Positions 18,582 to 26,588 of a stretch of DNA of 36,161 nucleotides are shown piece by piece. The stretch's first letter is position 1. Each line of letters starts with the position of its first letter. This stretch comes from Streptomyces longispororuber. Lineage in GTDB: Bacteria; Actinomycetota; Actinomycetes; Streptomycetales; Streptomycetaceae. The notes under the pieces were generated by a model. The model saw only the letters and a list, made by a program, of their open reading frames with translations, was not told the origin of the DNA and made no database searches. The position numbers and the translations under genes are program-made. The stretch covers positions 1-36,161 of the forward strand of contig NZ_BNBT01000086.1 of the NCBI RefSeq assembly GCF_014656095.1. The letters are read 5' to 3'.

Positions 18582-18955
18582 GCGCGCGAGCGTAGCGCCG
18601 GTCACATCCGGGCGGTGGTGGATCTTCGCCACCGGTGACATGGGGCACAGGGCATACGTCACATACGACGCGGCTTAGTGGTGGCCCACGGGTCGCCGGT
18701 CCACGTCATACGCCGTGATCGACGTCTCCGGGCTACGGCCACTCCTAGTAGAGGCGGGGTTTGAGCGGGAGGCGGGGCGACGGTTACCAAGGGATGGCCG
18801 TCCGGCGCGCATCCCCCCCCCCGCGTGCCGGACGGCGTTGCGGATGTCGGTCTCGTACGTCCGCGGATTCCGTCTCGTACGTCCCCCCAAGGTGTGGCCT
18901 CGTCCCCGTGCGGCCGCACCCCAGGCACTCCTGTGCCGCCGCCCCGGAGGTCCCC
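18582..18955. promoter_or_regulatory. Divergent control region between NACHT-2 and the M23 peptidase gene
   Basis: This 374-nt stretch has no convincing gene. It contains the NACHT-2 -10-like TACGCT (- strand, 18594-18589), an inverted repeat with arms around 18798-18812 and 18822-18836 (GCCGTCCGGC against GCCGGACGGC) flanking a run of C, and a 13-bp direct repeat at 18850-18862 and 18872-18884. It ends with GGAGG at 18946-18950, five nt before the peptidase ATG. I looked for a c-di-AMP riboswitch, common before Streptomyces wall hydrolases, and did not find its conserved core. Confidence 0.45.
18850..18884 (+). repeat. 13-bp direct repeat, 22 bp centre-to-centre
   Basis: GTCTCGTACGTCC occurs at 18850-18862 and 18872-18884. 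The 22-bp spacing is two helical turns, placing both copies on one face of the DNA upstream of the peptidase gene, as for a tandem response-regulator or activator site. Confidence 0.7.
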
Positions 18956-19510
18956 ATGTCGCAGCGCTCGAAGTCCCCCCGTCCCGGCCCCGCCCGCCGT
19001 CTGCGCGCGGCTGTCGTCGCCGCAGGCGTCGGCGCGGTGACGGTCCTCGGCGCCGGTGCCGCGAGCGCCGCCGTCCAGGCCCCGGCCGCTCCGACCTGGC
19101 AGGACCCGGTCGACAAGTACCGCCTCTCGGCGAGCTTCGGCCTCGGCGGCAACCGCTGGGCCCACAAGCACTCCGGCCAGGACTTCGCCGTCCCGAGCGG
19201 CACGGTCGTCAAGGCCGCGCACGCCGGTACCGTCGTCAAGGCCGGCCCGAACGGCGCCGGCGACGGCCCCGCCTACGGCAACGCCGTCGTGGTCAAGCAC
19301 GCCAACGGCCTGTACTCGCAGTACGCCCACCTCTCGCGCGTGGAGGTGCGCGTCGGCCAGGCGGTCGGCAGCGGCCAGCGCATCGCCCTGTCCGGCAACA
19401 CGGGCAACTCCAGCGGCCCGCACCTGCACTTCGAGATCCGTACGACCCCGAACTACGGCTCGGCCGTCGACCCGGTCGCCTTCCTGCGCAAGCACGGCGT
19501 CCGCGTCTGA
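18956..19510 (+). CDS. Secreted M23-family (LytM-type) metallopeptidase
   Basis: A zinc endopeptidase that should cleave peptidoglycan cross-bridges outside the membrane. The 184-aa protein has a Sec signal peptide (basic MSQRSKSPRPGPARRLR, hydrophobic core, cleavage near A38 in ASA). The peptidase domain has the zinc ligands H72 and D76 (HSGQD) and the HLHFE motif close to residues 156-160, with YGNAVVVKHANGLYSQYAHLS between them. There is no LysM or other wall-binding domain. GGAGG five nt upstream supports this ATG over an upstream in-frame start at 18761. It is convergent with the tetR gene, and a hairpin lies between. Confidence 0.92.
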   Translation: MSQRSKSPRPGPARRLRAAVVAAGVGAVTVLGAGAASAAVQAPAAPTWQDPVDKYRLSASFGLGGNRWAHKHSGQDFAVPSGTVVKAAHAGTVVKAGPNGAGDGPAYGNAVVVKHANGLYSQYAHLSRVEVRVGQAVGSGQRIALSGNTGNSSGPHLHFEIRTTPNYGSAVDPVAFLRKHGVRV

Positions 19511-19530
19511 CCCGCCCCACCCCCTGAGCA

Positions 19531-19565
19531 GGGCGCCCGCGTACCGATCCCCTCCGCGTGCGCCC
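19531..19565. terminator. Hairpin between convergent peptidase and tetR genes
   Basis: GGGCGCCCGCG (19531-19541) pairs with CGCGTGCGCCC (19555-19565) with one mismatch and a 13-nt loop. There is no T-run. Its position between two convergent stops suggests a shared terminator. Confidence 0.5.
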
Positions 19566-19586
19566 TGACTCACGCACCGTGGCGCG

Positions 19587-20168
19587 TCACATGCCGTGGT
19601 GCGCCTGAGTCACCAGATCGATGGCGACCTCGAGGATGGCCTTCCGCTTCTCCTCGGGGTCGCCTTCGGCGTCCTTGAGCACGAACATCCCGCCGTGCAT
19701 GGTGAACAGCGCGCTGAAGCAGCGCACCTGCGCGGTCATCGGCGTCGCCGGATCGTCGTCCTTGAGGATGTCCAGGAGCGCGAACATGCGGTCCTTGAAG
19801 CTCTCGCCGGTCTTCAGGTCGCGCATCGTCGCCTGGTTCTCCTGCATGAAGCGGAACAGGGGTGCGGCGCCGACGAGGATCTCGCTGTAGCGGGTCAGGA
19901 TCTCCCGCTTCGTGTCGAGCGTGCGGGGCTGCTCCCTGCCCCAGACGATCAGCTCGTCGATGGGGCGGGTGAGGTCCTCGAAGATGCTGGTGAGGATGTC
20001 TTCCTTGGTCTTGAAGTGGTAGTAGAGCGCCGCTTTCGTGACCTCCAGGCGCTCCGCGATCTCCCGCAGCGACGTCTTCTCGTACCCCTGCTCGGCGAAG
20101 AGTTCGAGCGCCACGTCCTGAATGCGCTGGCGGGTGTTCCCCCGGCGCTGCTGCTTCCCTGTGCCCAT
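19587..20168 (-). CDS. TetR-family repressor
   Basis: A 193-aa regulator. The N-terminal helix-turn-helix (RQRIQDVALELFAEQGYEKTSLREIAERLEVTKAALYYHF, residues about 12-52) is classic TetR; the C-terminal helical domain binds an unknown ligand. It is divergent from the MFS exporter, with two related palindromic sites in the intergenic region. This is the standard layout for a drug-responsive repressor controlling itself and a pump. The ATG at 20168 is chosen because homology begins just after it; an upstream in-frame start at 20252 would run into the operator region. Confidence 0.9.
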   Translation of the reverse strand: MGTGKQQRRGNTRQRIQDVALELFAEQGYEKTSLREIAERLEVTKAALYYHFKTKEDILTSIFEDLTRPIDELIVWGREQPRTLDTKREILTRYSEILVGAAPLFRFMQENQATMRDLKTGESFKDRMFALLDILKDDDPATPMTAQVRCFSALFTMHGGMFVLKDAEGDPEEKRKAILEVAIDLVTQAHHGM

Positions 20169-20253
20169 GGGGCGATCCTCGCACTCCTCGGCCGCCCGGC
20201 GGGGACCAGCCCTTTGCCATCCCTTGGGGTGCGGCCGCCGACCGGGCGACAAA

Positions 20254-20275
20254 CTTACTTGACGCCCGGCTAGTT
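20254..20275. promoter_or_regulatory. TetR operator candidate O1
   Basis: This 22-bp site begins CTTACTTG and continues CGCCCGGC. It matches the reverse complement of O2 except at about three positions (8-bp CTTACTTG and 8-bp CGCCCGGC cores identical). It lies on the tetR side of the gap. Confidence 0.65.
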
Positions 20276-20302
20276 AACCGTCTACCTTCCCTCAGTGTAG
20301 TC

Positions 20303-20324
20303 AGCTTGCCGGGCGGCAAGTAAG
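20303..20324. promoter_or_regulatory. TetR operator candidate O2
   Basis: The core CTTGCCG-GG-CGGCAAG (20305-20320) is a perfect palindrome with 7-bp arms. O2 is arranged as an inverted copy of O1, 49 bp away, before the exporter gene. Confidence 0.7.
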
Positions 20325-20369
20325 TAGCTCGGCGAGCAGGCCGGGGCACGACGTCGGGAAGTGGGGACC

Positions 20370-22121
20370 ATGGCACGGACGGCCGGGGCGCGAGGCGTGG
20401 CGAAACCTGATCAGGACGCACGGGACACACAGGACACACCGGACGCGCGGGGCGCGCGGGGCGCGCGGGAGTCACAGGCGACGCGGACGGAAGGCGGGCC
20501 GCCGCAGCGCAGCGTCCGGGTCGTGATCTTCGCGCTGATGGTCGCGATCCTCCTCGCGATGCTCGACAACATGATCGTCAGCCCCGCGATGCCGACGATC
20601 GTCGGCGACCTCGGCGGCATGGAGCACCTGTCGTGGGTCGTCACCGCGTACATGCTCGCGACCGCCGCCTCCACCCCGATCTGGGGCAAGCTCGGTGACC
20701 TGTACGGACGCAAGGGCGCCTTCCTCGCGTCGATCGTGATCTTCCTGCTCGGGTCCGCGCTCAGCGGGATGGCCCAGGACATGGGGCAGCTCATCGGCTT
20801 CCGGGCGGTCCAGGGCCTCGGCGCGGGCGGCCTGATGGTCGGCGTCATGGCGATCGTCGGCGAACTGGTGCCGCCCCGTGAGCGCGGCAAGTACATGGGC
20901 ATGATGACCGGCGTCATGGCGGTCGCGATGATCGGCGGCCCGCTCGTCGGCGGCACCCTCACCGACCACCTCGGCTGGCGCTGGGCCTTCTACATCAACC
21001 TGCCGCTCGGCGTCGTGGCCCTGTTCATGGTGAGTGCCGTCCTGCACCTGCCGAAGAAGCAGGCCACGGGCCGCATCGACTACCTGGGTGCCGCGCTCCT
21101 GACCGTCGGCATCACCTCCTTCGTGCTCGTGACCACCTGGGGCGGCACCGAGTACGCCTGGGGATCGGCCGTCATCATGGAGCTCATCGGGCTCGGCGCG
21201 GCCGCGCTCGTCGGCTTCTACTTCGTCCAGAAGCGGGCGGCCGAGCCGATCCTGCCGCTGCGCGTCTTCCACAGCCGCAACTTCACGCTGATGTCGGTGA
21301 TCGGCTTCCTCACCGGGTTCGTGATGTTCGGCGCGATGCTCTTCCTGCCGCTCTACCAGCAGGCGGTGCAGGGCGCCTCGGCCACCAACTCCGGGCTGCT
21401 GCTGATGCCGATGCTGCTCGCCATGATGGCCGTCTCGATGGTCGCGGGCCGCGTCACCACGGCCACCGGCAGGTACAAGGTGTTCCCCGTCGTCGGCAGC
21501 GTCCTGATCGGCGTGGGGCTGCTGCTCCTCGCGCAGATGGACACCGGGACCTCGCGGTTCACCTCCGGCGTCTACATGGCCGTGCTCGGCGCGGGCCTGG
21601 GCTGCCTGATGCAGATCACCATGCTCGTCGCGCAGAACAGCGTCGAGATGAAGGACATGGGCGTCGCCTCCTCCTCGGCCACGCTGTTCCGCACGCTCGG
21701 CTCGTCCTTCGGCGTCGCCGTGATGGGCGCGCTGTTCAACAGCCGGGTGCAGGACGAGATGGCCGAGCGCGCCGGTGGAGCGGGCGGCGCGGTCACCGAG
21801 AAGTCCGCCCAGCTCGACGCCGCGAGCCTCGCCAAGCTGCCGGAGGCGGCCCGCGAGGCGTACCAGCACGCGGTGACGGCCGGTACGCACGCGGCTTTCC
21901 TGCTCGGCGCCGTGGTGGTCGTGGGCGCGCTGGCCGCGGCGCTCTTCGTGAAGGAGACCCCGCTGCGGGGCGCCGCGCCCACGGACGGCAAGACGGACGG
22001 GCAGGCGGACGGCAAGACGGACGGGCAGGCGGCTGAGAAGTCGGCCGAGAAGCCGGCCGGGGGCGCGGACGGGGACCCCGCGCGCGGGGAGCGGCGCGAG
22101 ACGGTGGCAGAGGCCGTCTGA
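20370..22121 (+). CDS. DHA2-family (EmrB/QacA-type) 14-TM MFS drug exporter
   Basis: A 583-aa proton-driven multidrug exporter of the inner membrane. The first ~45 residues are a charged cytoplasmic tail (repeated GARGA/RGARES). Fourteen hydrophobic spans follow, with motif A GKLGDLYGRKG after TM2, the TM1 acidic residue in LAMLDNMIV, and the antiporter motif in GGPLVGGTLTDHLGWRWAF. The C-terminal ~50 residues carry a repeated DGKTDGQ tract and a charged disordered tail. It is divergently paired with the TetR gene and presumably repressed by it through O1/O2. The ATG is preferred over the GTG at 20361. Substrates cannot be predicted. Confidence 0.93.
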   Translation: MARTAGARGVAKPDQDARDTQDTPDARGARGARESQATRTEGGPPQRSVRVVIFALMVAILLAMLDNMIVSPAMPTIVGDLGGMEHLSWVVTAYMLATAASTPIWGKLGDLYGRKGAFLASIVIFLLGSALSGMAQDMGQLIGFRAVQGLGAGGLMVGVMAIVGELVPPRERGKYMGMMTGVMAVAMIGGPLVGGTLTDHLGWRWAFYINLPLGVVALFMVSAVLHLPKKQATGRIDYLGAALLTVGITSFVLVTTWGGTEYAWGSAVIMELIGLGAAALVGFYFVQKRAAEPILPLRVFHSRNFTLMSVIGFLTGFVMFGAMLFLPLYQQAVQGASATNSGLLLMPMLLAMMAVSMVAGRVTTATGRYKVFPVVGSVLIGVGLLLLAQMDTGTSRFTSGVYMAVLGAGLGCLMQITMLVAQNSVEMKDMGVASSSATLFRTLGSSFGVAVMGALFNSRVQDEMAERAGGAGGAVTEKSAQLDAASLAKLPEAAREAYQHAVTAGTHAAFLLGAVVVVGALAAALFVKETPLRGAAPTDGKTDGQADGKTDGQAAEKSAEKPAGGADGDPARGERRETVAEAV

Positions 22122-22145
22122 CCCGCCGACCCCGACCCGGCCCGT

Positions 22146-22189
22146 ACGGCCCCCGGCACCGAGGCGTGAGCTTCGGGGCCGGGGGCCGT
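22146..22189 (+). terminator. Hairpin terminator after the MFS gene
   Basis: ACGGCCCCCGGC (22146-22157) pairs perfectly with GCCGGGGGCCGT (22178-22189). An inner CCGAGGC/GCTTCGG stem extends it almost to a GTGA loop. No T-run follows. Confidence 0.75.
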
Positions 22190-22246
22190 CGCCGTGGTGC
22201 CGGGGGTGGCGGAGGCGGCGGGGTCGGCGGGCGACCGGGCCCGAAA

Positions 22247-22291
22247 CCGCGGGGACAGCGGGCCCGGGAAGCCGCGGTGACAGCGGGCCCG
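22247..22291 (+). repeat. Imperfect 20-bp direct repeat upstream of the VOC gene
   Basis: A 20-nt unit, CCGCGG then G or T, GACAGCGGGCCCG, occurs at 22247-22266 and 22272-22291 with one difference and 25-bp spacing. It lies in the 290-nt gap before the VOC gene; its role is unknown. Confidence 0.65.
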
Positions 22292-22411
22292 ACCCTCCGC
22301 GAGGGGCCGTTGTCAGTGGCGCGTGCCAGCATCGGAGGTGTGGGGACACCACGGCGGCCGGGCGGGCACGGCGGCCGCCGGGCCACGGGACACTCTCACC
22401 GGGAGCACGCC

Positions 22412-22855
22412 ATGATCAAGGGACTCGCCATCGCCACCGTCTGGGTCCTGGACCAGGACCGGGCCAAGGAGTTCTACACCGAGAAGCTCGGCATGGAGGT
22501 CCGTACGGACATGACGCTGGGCGAGGGCGGCATGCGCTTCCTCACCGTCGGCGCCAAGGACCAGCCCGAGGTCATGCTGGCCCTGATGGTGCCGGGTGAC
22601 GCGGGCACGGACGCCGAGTCGGCCGAGGCGATACGCGGACTCGTCGGCAGGGGCGCGCTGGGCGCGGCCCTGCACACGGACGACGTGCACGGGGACTACG
22701 AGCGGCTGAAGGCCCGCGGCGTCGAGTTCCTCCAAGAGCCGCAGGAGCGCCCGTACGGCACGGAGGCGATCTTCCGGGACGACTCAGGGAACTGGTTCTC
22801 GCTCACCCAGCAGCGGGAGGGCGAGCTCGACCTGGGCAAGGACTGGGGCTGCTGA
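22412..22855 (+). CDS. VOC-superfamily (glyoxalase/bleomycin-resistance/dioxygenase-fold) protein
   Basis: A 147-aa single-domain-length protein with two beta-alpha-beta-beta-beta modules. Module 1 is IATVWVLDQDRAKEFYTEKLGMEV; module 2 includes HTDDVHGDYERLKARGVEF and ends FRDDSGNWFSLTQQ. Members bind a divalent metal and may be lyases, dioxygenases, or antibiotic-binding proteins; substrate cannot be assigned. GGGAG lies just upstream of the ATG. It converges on cseC. Confidence 0.85.
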   Translation: MIKGLAIATVWVLDQDRAKEFYTEKLGMEVRTDMTLGEGGMRFLTVGAKDQPEVMLALMVPGDAGTDAESAEAIRGLVGRGALGAALHTDDVHGDYERLKARGVEFLQEPQERPYGTEAIFRDDSGNWFSLTQQREGELDLGKDWGC

Positions 22856-22910
22856 CCCGGGCGCCGGAGCCCCGCGCAACAGCCGCAGGCCTCGCGCGGC
22901 GGCCCATGGC

Positions 22911-24587
22911 TCAGGGGTGGTCGGGCAACTGGAGCATCGGGTAGCTCCCGGTGTTCGTCGGCGCGTGCTCCGGCAGCCACAGCACCGCCACCGCGCCCTC
23001 GGCGGGCACCTCCGCGGACGCGCCCGGCGGGCGGACGTTGCGGAAGGTGAGGCGCGCGCCGAGCACCCGCGCCTGGCCCGCCGCGATGGTCAGGCCGAGG
23101 CCGTGGCCGCGCCCCGCCCGGTCCGCGGAGCCGGTGCGGAAGCGGCTCGGGCCCTCGACGAGCAGCGCCTCGGGGAAGCCCGGGCCGTGGTCGCGCACCC
23201 GTACCACGCGGCCCTCGACGCTGACCTCGATGGGCGGCTTGCCGTGCTTGGCGGCGTTGGTGACGAGGTTGTGGAGGATGCGCTCCAGGCGGCGCGGGTC
23301 GGTGGTGACCTCCGACTCGTGCACGACCGTCACGGAGACCTCGGCGCTCAGCGTCGCCATGCGCCGGGTCACGAACTCGCCGAGCATGATGTCCTGCAGC
23401 TCGGCGCGCTCCGACGCGGAGTCGAGCCGGGCCACCTCCAGGACGTCCTCGACGAGCGTGCGCATCGCCTGCGCGCGGTCCTTGACCAGCTCGGTGGGGC
23501 GCCCCGGCGGCAGCAGCTCGGCCGCCGTGAGCAGCCCGGTCACGGGGGTGCGCAGCTCGTGCGCGATGTCGGCGGTCACCCGGCGCTCGGCCTCCAGGCG
23601 CTGCTTGAGCGCGTCCGCCATGGCGTCCACCGCCTGCGCCAGGTCGTCGGTCTCGTCCCGTACGACGCCGCCGATCGCCTCCCGCACGGACACGTCGGTC
23701 TGGCCCTGGGCGACCTCGCCCGCGGCCGTCGCGGCCTTGCGCAGGCGGCGCGCCATCTGGCCGCCGATGAGCACGCCGATCGCGCAGCCGCCGAAGACGA
23801 CCGAGATGGAGCCGATGACCAGGGCCTGGTCGAGGTCCTTCATGATCGCGGTGGAGCGGTCGTTGAAGCGGGTGTGCACCGACAGGACGTGCCCGTTGCT
23901 GAGCGGCACGGCGGCCCAGATGTCGGGGACGCCGGAGTCGTGCTCCTGGACGTAGGTGGCGCGGCGCCCGCTGAGGACCTTGCGGCGCAGTTCCTCCGGC
24001 AGCCGCGGGTCGTCGACCTTGGCGCCGTAGATGGTGCTGGTGGTGGTGCCGCGCGACGCCTCGAAGTTGCGCTGCGCGATCTGTACGCGCTCGTCCTGGA
24101 GGTCGCGGGCGTTGTCGAGCATGGACACGTTCGCGGCGTTGTGCACGACGAGGCTGAGCGCGATCGCGACGAGCGCGCCGACGAGCCCGATCGCGGCGGC
24201 GATCTTCCACCGCACGCCGGTGCGCAGCCGGGGGCCGACCGACCTGAGGAACCGCTCGCGCACACCGCCCCCGCGACCGCCGCCCCCGCGACCGCCGCCC
24301 CCGCCCGGGCCACCGCGGCCGACGTAGGCACCGCGCCCGCCGGGACCACCGGAGCGATCCCGTCCACGCGCCCCACGCAGCCCACGCAGCCCACTCAGCG
24401 CACGCATCCCACGCAGCCGACTCAGCCGCGCCCACCGGCCCGGACCACCGGACCCGTACGCGGACCCGGATCCGGACCCGTCACGGTCGCCGGACCGCGC
24501 CGTCGCGCTCATCTCCGCCCCCTGTACCCCCCGCACCGCCGCGGCAGCGGCCTGCGGTGCCCCCGCAGGCAGCCCTTCGTGTCGCAT
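22911..24587 (-). CDS. cseC: CseC, sensor histidine kinase of the SigE envelope-stress system
   Basis: A transmembrane histidine kinase that with CseB activates sigE transcription when the cell wall is damaged. The 558-aa form has TM1 at about 128-148, an extracytoplasmic loop of about 105 residues, TM2 at about 256-276, HAMP, DHp with phospho-acceptor H343 (DIAHELRTPV), and an HATPase with N-box HNLVTNAAKHG and G-box GHGLGLTIA. The first ~110 residues are a basic, Gly/Arg/Ser-rich low-complexity tail, much longer than needed. A start at 24512 (MSATARSG) would remove 25 of them. It lies 9 nt after cseB and is the last gene of the operon. Confidence 0.92.
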   Translation of the reverse strand: MRHEGLPAGAPQAAAAAVRGVQGAEMSATARSGDRDGSGSGSAYGSGGPGRWARLSRLRGMRALSGLRGLRGARGRDRSGGPGGRGAYVGRGGPGGGGGRGGGGRGGGVRERFLRSVGPRLRTGVRWKIAAAIGLVGALVAIALSLVVHNAANVSMLDNARDLQDERVQIAQRNFEASRGTTTSTIYGAKVDDPRLPEELRRKVLSGRRATYVQEHDSGVPDIWAAVPLSNGHVLSVHTRFNDRSTAIMKDLDQALVIGSISVVFGGCAIGVLIGGQMARRLRKAATAAGEVAQGQTDVSVREAIGGVVRDETDDLAQAVDAMADALKQRLEAERRVTADIAHELRTPVTGLLTAAELLPPGRPTELVKDRAQAMRTLVEDVLEVARLDSASERAELQDIMLGEFVTRRMATLSAEVSVTVVHESEVTTDPRRLERILHNLVTNAAKHGKPPIEVSVEGRVVRVRDHGPGFPEALLVEGPSRFRTGSADRAGRGHGLGLTIAAGQARVLGARLTFRNVRPPGASAEVPAEGAVAVLWLPEHAPTNTGSYPMLQLPDHP

Positions 24588-24596
24588 GCGGTGAGC

Positions 24597-25310
24597 TCAC
24601 GCCTTGAGCTTGTAGCCGAAGCCGCGGACCGTCTCGATGCGGTCCTGGCCGACCTTCGTCCGCAGCCGCTGCACGTGCACGTCGACGACGCGCGTGTCAC
24701 CGCCCCAGCCGTAGTCCCAGACGCGCTCCAGGAGCTTGTCGCGGGACAGGACCGTACCGGGGGCGGCGGAGAACTCCAGGAGCAGGCGCATCTCGGTCGG
24801 CGTCAGGGCGACGGGCCGCCCGCCGCGGCGCACCTCCATGCCCTCGGTGTCGATCTCCAGGTCGCCGAAGGTCAGCACGCCCCCGTCGGCGCCGCGCTGC
24901 TCCTGGGCGGCGGGCGCGGCCGTGCCGGAACCGCTGGCGTGCCCGAAGCGGCGCAGGACCGCGCGGATCCGGGCGACCAGGACGGCGCCGTCGAACGGCT
25001 TGGTCACGTAGTCGTCGGCGCCGGCCTCCAGGCCGAGCACGACGTCGATCGAGTCGGCCCGCGCCGACAGCATGATGACCGGGACCGTGGACTCCTCGCG
25101 GATGCGGCGGCACAGCGAGACGCCGTCCATGCCCGGCACCATCACGTCGAGCAGCGCGATGTCCGGCCGGTCGGCCCGGAACGCCTCCAGGCCCGCGATG
25201 CCGTCGGGCATGGCGGTGACCACGAAGCCGTCCCGCTCCAGGGCGAGCTGCGTGGCTTCGCGGATGACGTCGTCGTCCTCGACGAACAGGACATGGGTGT
25301 GTTCTGCCAT
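24597..25310 (-). CDS. cseB: CseB, OmpR-family response regulator
   Basis: A 237-aa regulator. The receiver domain has acidic pocket EDDD (11-14), phospho-acceptor D55 (LLDVMVPG) and the conserved lysine in DDYVTKPF. A Pro/Ala/Gly linker carries about 15 extra residues (SGSGTAAPAAQEQRGAD). The OmpR winged helix ends TRVVDVHVQRLRTKVG. In S. coelicolor, phosphorylated CseB activates the sigE promoter. It is encoded between cseA and cseC on the same strand. Confidence 0.94.
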   Translation of the reverse strand: MAEHTHVLFVEDDDVIREATQLALERDGFVVTAMPDGIAGLEAFRADRPDIALLDVMVPGMDGVSLCRRIREESTVPVIMLSARADSIDVVLGLEAGADDYVTKPFDGAVLVARIRAVLRRFGHASGSGTAAPAAQEQRGADGGVLTFGDLEIDTEGMEVRRGGRPVALTPTEMRLLLEFSAAPGTVLSRDKLLERVWDYGWGGDTRVVDVHVQRLRTKVGQDRIETVRGFGYKLKA

Positions 25311-25374
25311 CGGGTGCTCTCAGTTCCGGGGTCTCGGGGTGGGCGGGTCTGCGGCGCGTCCGCGCGGTCGGGGC

Positions 25375-26061
25375 TCAGCTCGGGCTGGGGCCCGCGCTGT
25401 GGCCGCCCACCGCGCTGCTGTAGTTGTTGCGGACGCGGCCCCGCTCCTTGAAGCGGTCCGACGTCCACCGGTACGTGATGACGTCCTCGCCGGTGGGCTC
25501 CGCCTCCGGGCTGTTCTCGCCGTACAACTGCTTGCTGACGACCAGGTCGCCGCGGTCTATCTCGGCGTAGACGGGAGGCTGCTCGTCGGCGAAGACATTC
25601 TCGTACGTCTTCCCGTCCGGGCGGTACACATAGCTGCCGATGCCGACCGCGTCGCCACAGGTCAGCACGTTCACCACCACGTCGGACGAGGACGCTCCGG
25701 TCAGATTGCCGTACGAGACGTCCACCGGGTACTCGTCCTCGACGCACGGCTTCAGATCGCGCTTCACGGCCAGGCTGACCTTCGGGTCGTCCTTGACCAG
25801 GCGCACCGCGTCGACGTTCTTGGGCGCGGGCGACGGGGCCGCCGACGGCGACGCCGAGGCGACGGCACCGGCGCGCGCCGGGCCCTCGTCCCGCGTGCCG
25901 GAGCCGCCCGCGGAGCAGCCCGTACCCACGAGCAAAAGGCCGAGGGCGGCGAGCACGGCCACCGCCGTACTCCCCGCCTTCCGCCGCGAAGTCGCTGTTC
26001 TGTCTCGTCCCGGCCGACCGGCTCGGCCGGTTCGGCGGGCCCGGGCACTCAGGCCGCGCAA
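25375..26061 (-). CDS. cseA: CseA, lipoprotein modulator of the SigE-CseBC system
   Basis: A 228-aa lipoprotein. A basic N-terminus and hydrophobic helix end in the lipobox LVGTGC (Cys about residue 49), then a Ser/Ala/Pro linker and a globular domain with three further cysteines. CseA of S. coelicolor is a negative modulator of sigE induction located outside the membrane; the same role is inferred from position and architecture. The predicted start is a TTG that overlaps the end of sigE by 13 nt, consistent with translational coupling; no better ATG or GTG is available before the signal peptide. Confidence 0.85.
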   Translation of the reverse strand: MRGLSARARRTGRAGRPGRDRTATSRRKAGSTAVAVLAALGLLLVGTGCSAGGSGTRDEGPARAGAVASASPSAAPSPAPKNVDAVRLVKDDPKVSLAVKRDLKPCVEDEYPVDVSYGNLTGASSSDVVVNVLTCGDAVGIGSYVYRPDGKTYENVFADEQPPVYAEIDRGDLVVSKQLYGENSPEAEPTGEDVITYRWTSDRFKERGRVRNNYSSAVGGHSAGPSPS

Positions 26062-26588
26062 CGCTCCCGCTCCTCACGTTCGAACACGCGCGCATCCAGG
26101 TCGCGGCTCTCCAGCTCCTGGCGGAGCCGGGCCAGCGCCCGGTGCAGCGTGCTCTTGACCGTGCCGGCCGACATGCCGAGCGCGGCGGCCGTCTCCTCGG
26201 TGGACATCTGCTCCCAGTGTCGCAGCACGACCACGCTGCGCTGCTTGGGGGCCAGCACCTTCATGATGTCCATCAGCAGGGCCCGGTCGGCGTGCTGCTC
26301 GGTGGAGTCGTCCACGCAGGCGTCCGGGAGCTGCTCGGTCGGCACCTCTTCGAGCTTGCGGGCGCGCCACCACTCGGTCCGCGTGTTGATCATGACGCGG
26401 CGCAGGTAGGCGTCCGCGAGCCGCTTGTCGGCTATGCCGTCCCAGCGGCCGTACGTCCGCACGAGCGCCGTCTGCAGCAGGTCCTGCGCGTCCACGGGGT
26501 CCGGGACGAGCCGACGGGCGCTGCGCAGCAGGGCGTCCTGCCGTGTGCGGACGTACTCTTCGAACTCGAGCACCTCGCCGTGCGCCAT
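26049..26588 (-). CDS. sigE: ECF sigma factor SigE
   Basis: A 179-aa extracytoplasmic-function sigma factor governing cell-envelope genes. Region 2 (DALLRSARRLVPDPVDAQDLLQ, ALVRTYGRWDGI, YLRRVMINTRTEWWR) and region 4 (LAPKQRSVVVLRHWEQMSTEETAAALGMSAGTVKSTLHRAL) are complete. There is no anti-sigma gene beside it; control is by the downstream cseB-cseC pair, which matches the S. coelicolor arrangement sigE-cseA-cseB-cseC. The ATG at 26588 is preceded by AGGCGG; a TTG at 26594 is less likely. Confidence 0.95.
   Translation of the reverse strand: MAHGEVLEFEEYVRTRQDALLRSARRLVPDPVDAQDLLQTALVRTYGRWDGIADKRLADAYLRRVMINTRTEWWRARKLEEVPTEQLPDACVDDSTEQHADRALLMDIMKVLAPKQRSVVVLRHWEQMSTEETAAALGMSAGTVKSTLHRALARLRQELESRDLDARVFEREERERCAA

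Noticed and set aside
18660..18955. c-di-AMP (ydaO-type) riboswitch before the M23 peptidase, attractive because disA is in the window
   Set aside because: The conserved core sequences of that riboswitch are not recognisable; only simple inverted and direct repeats are seen.
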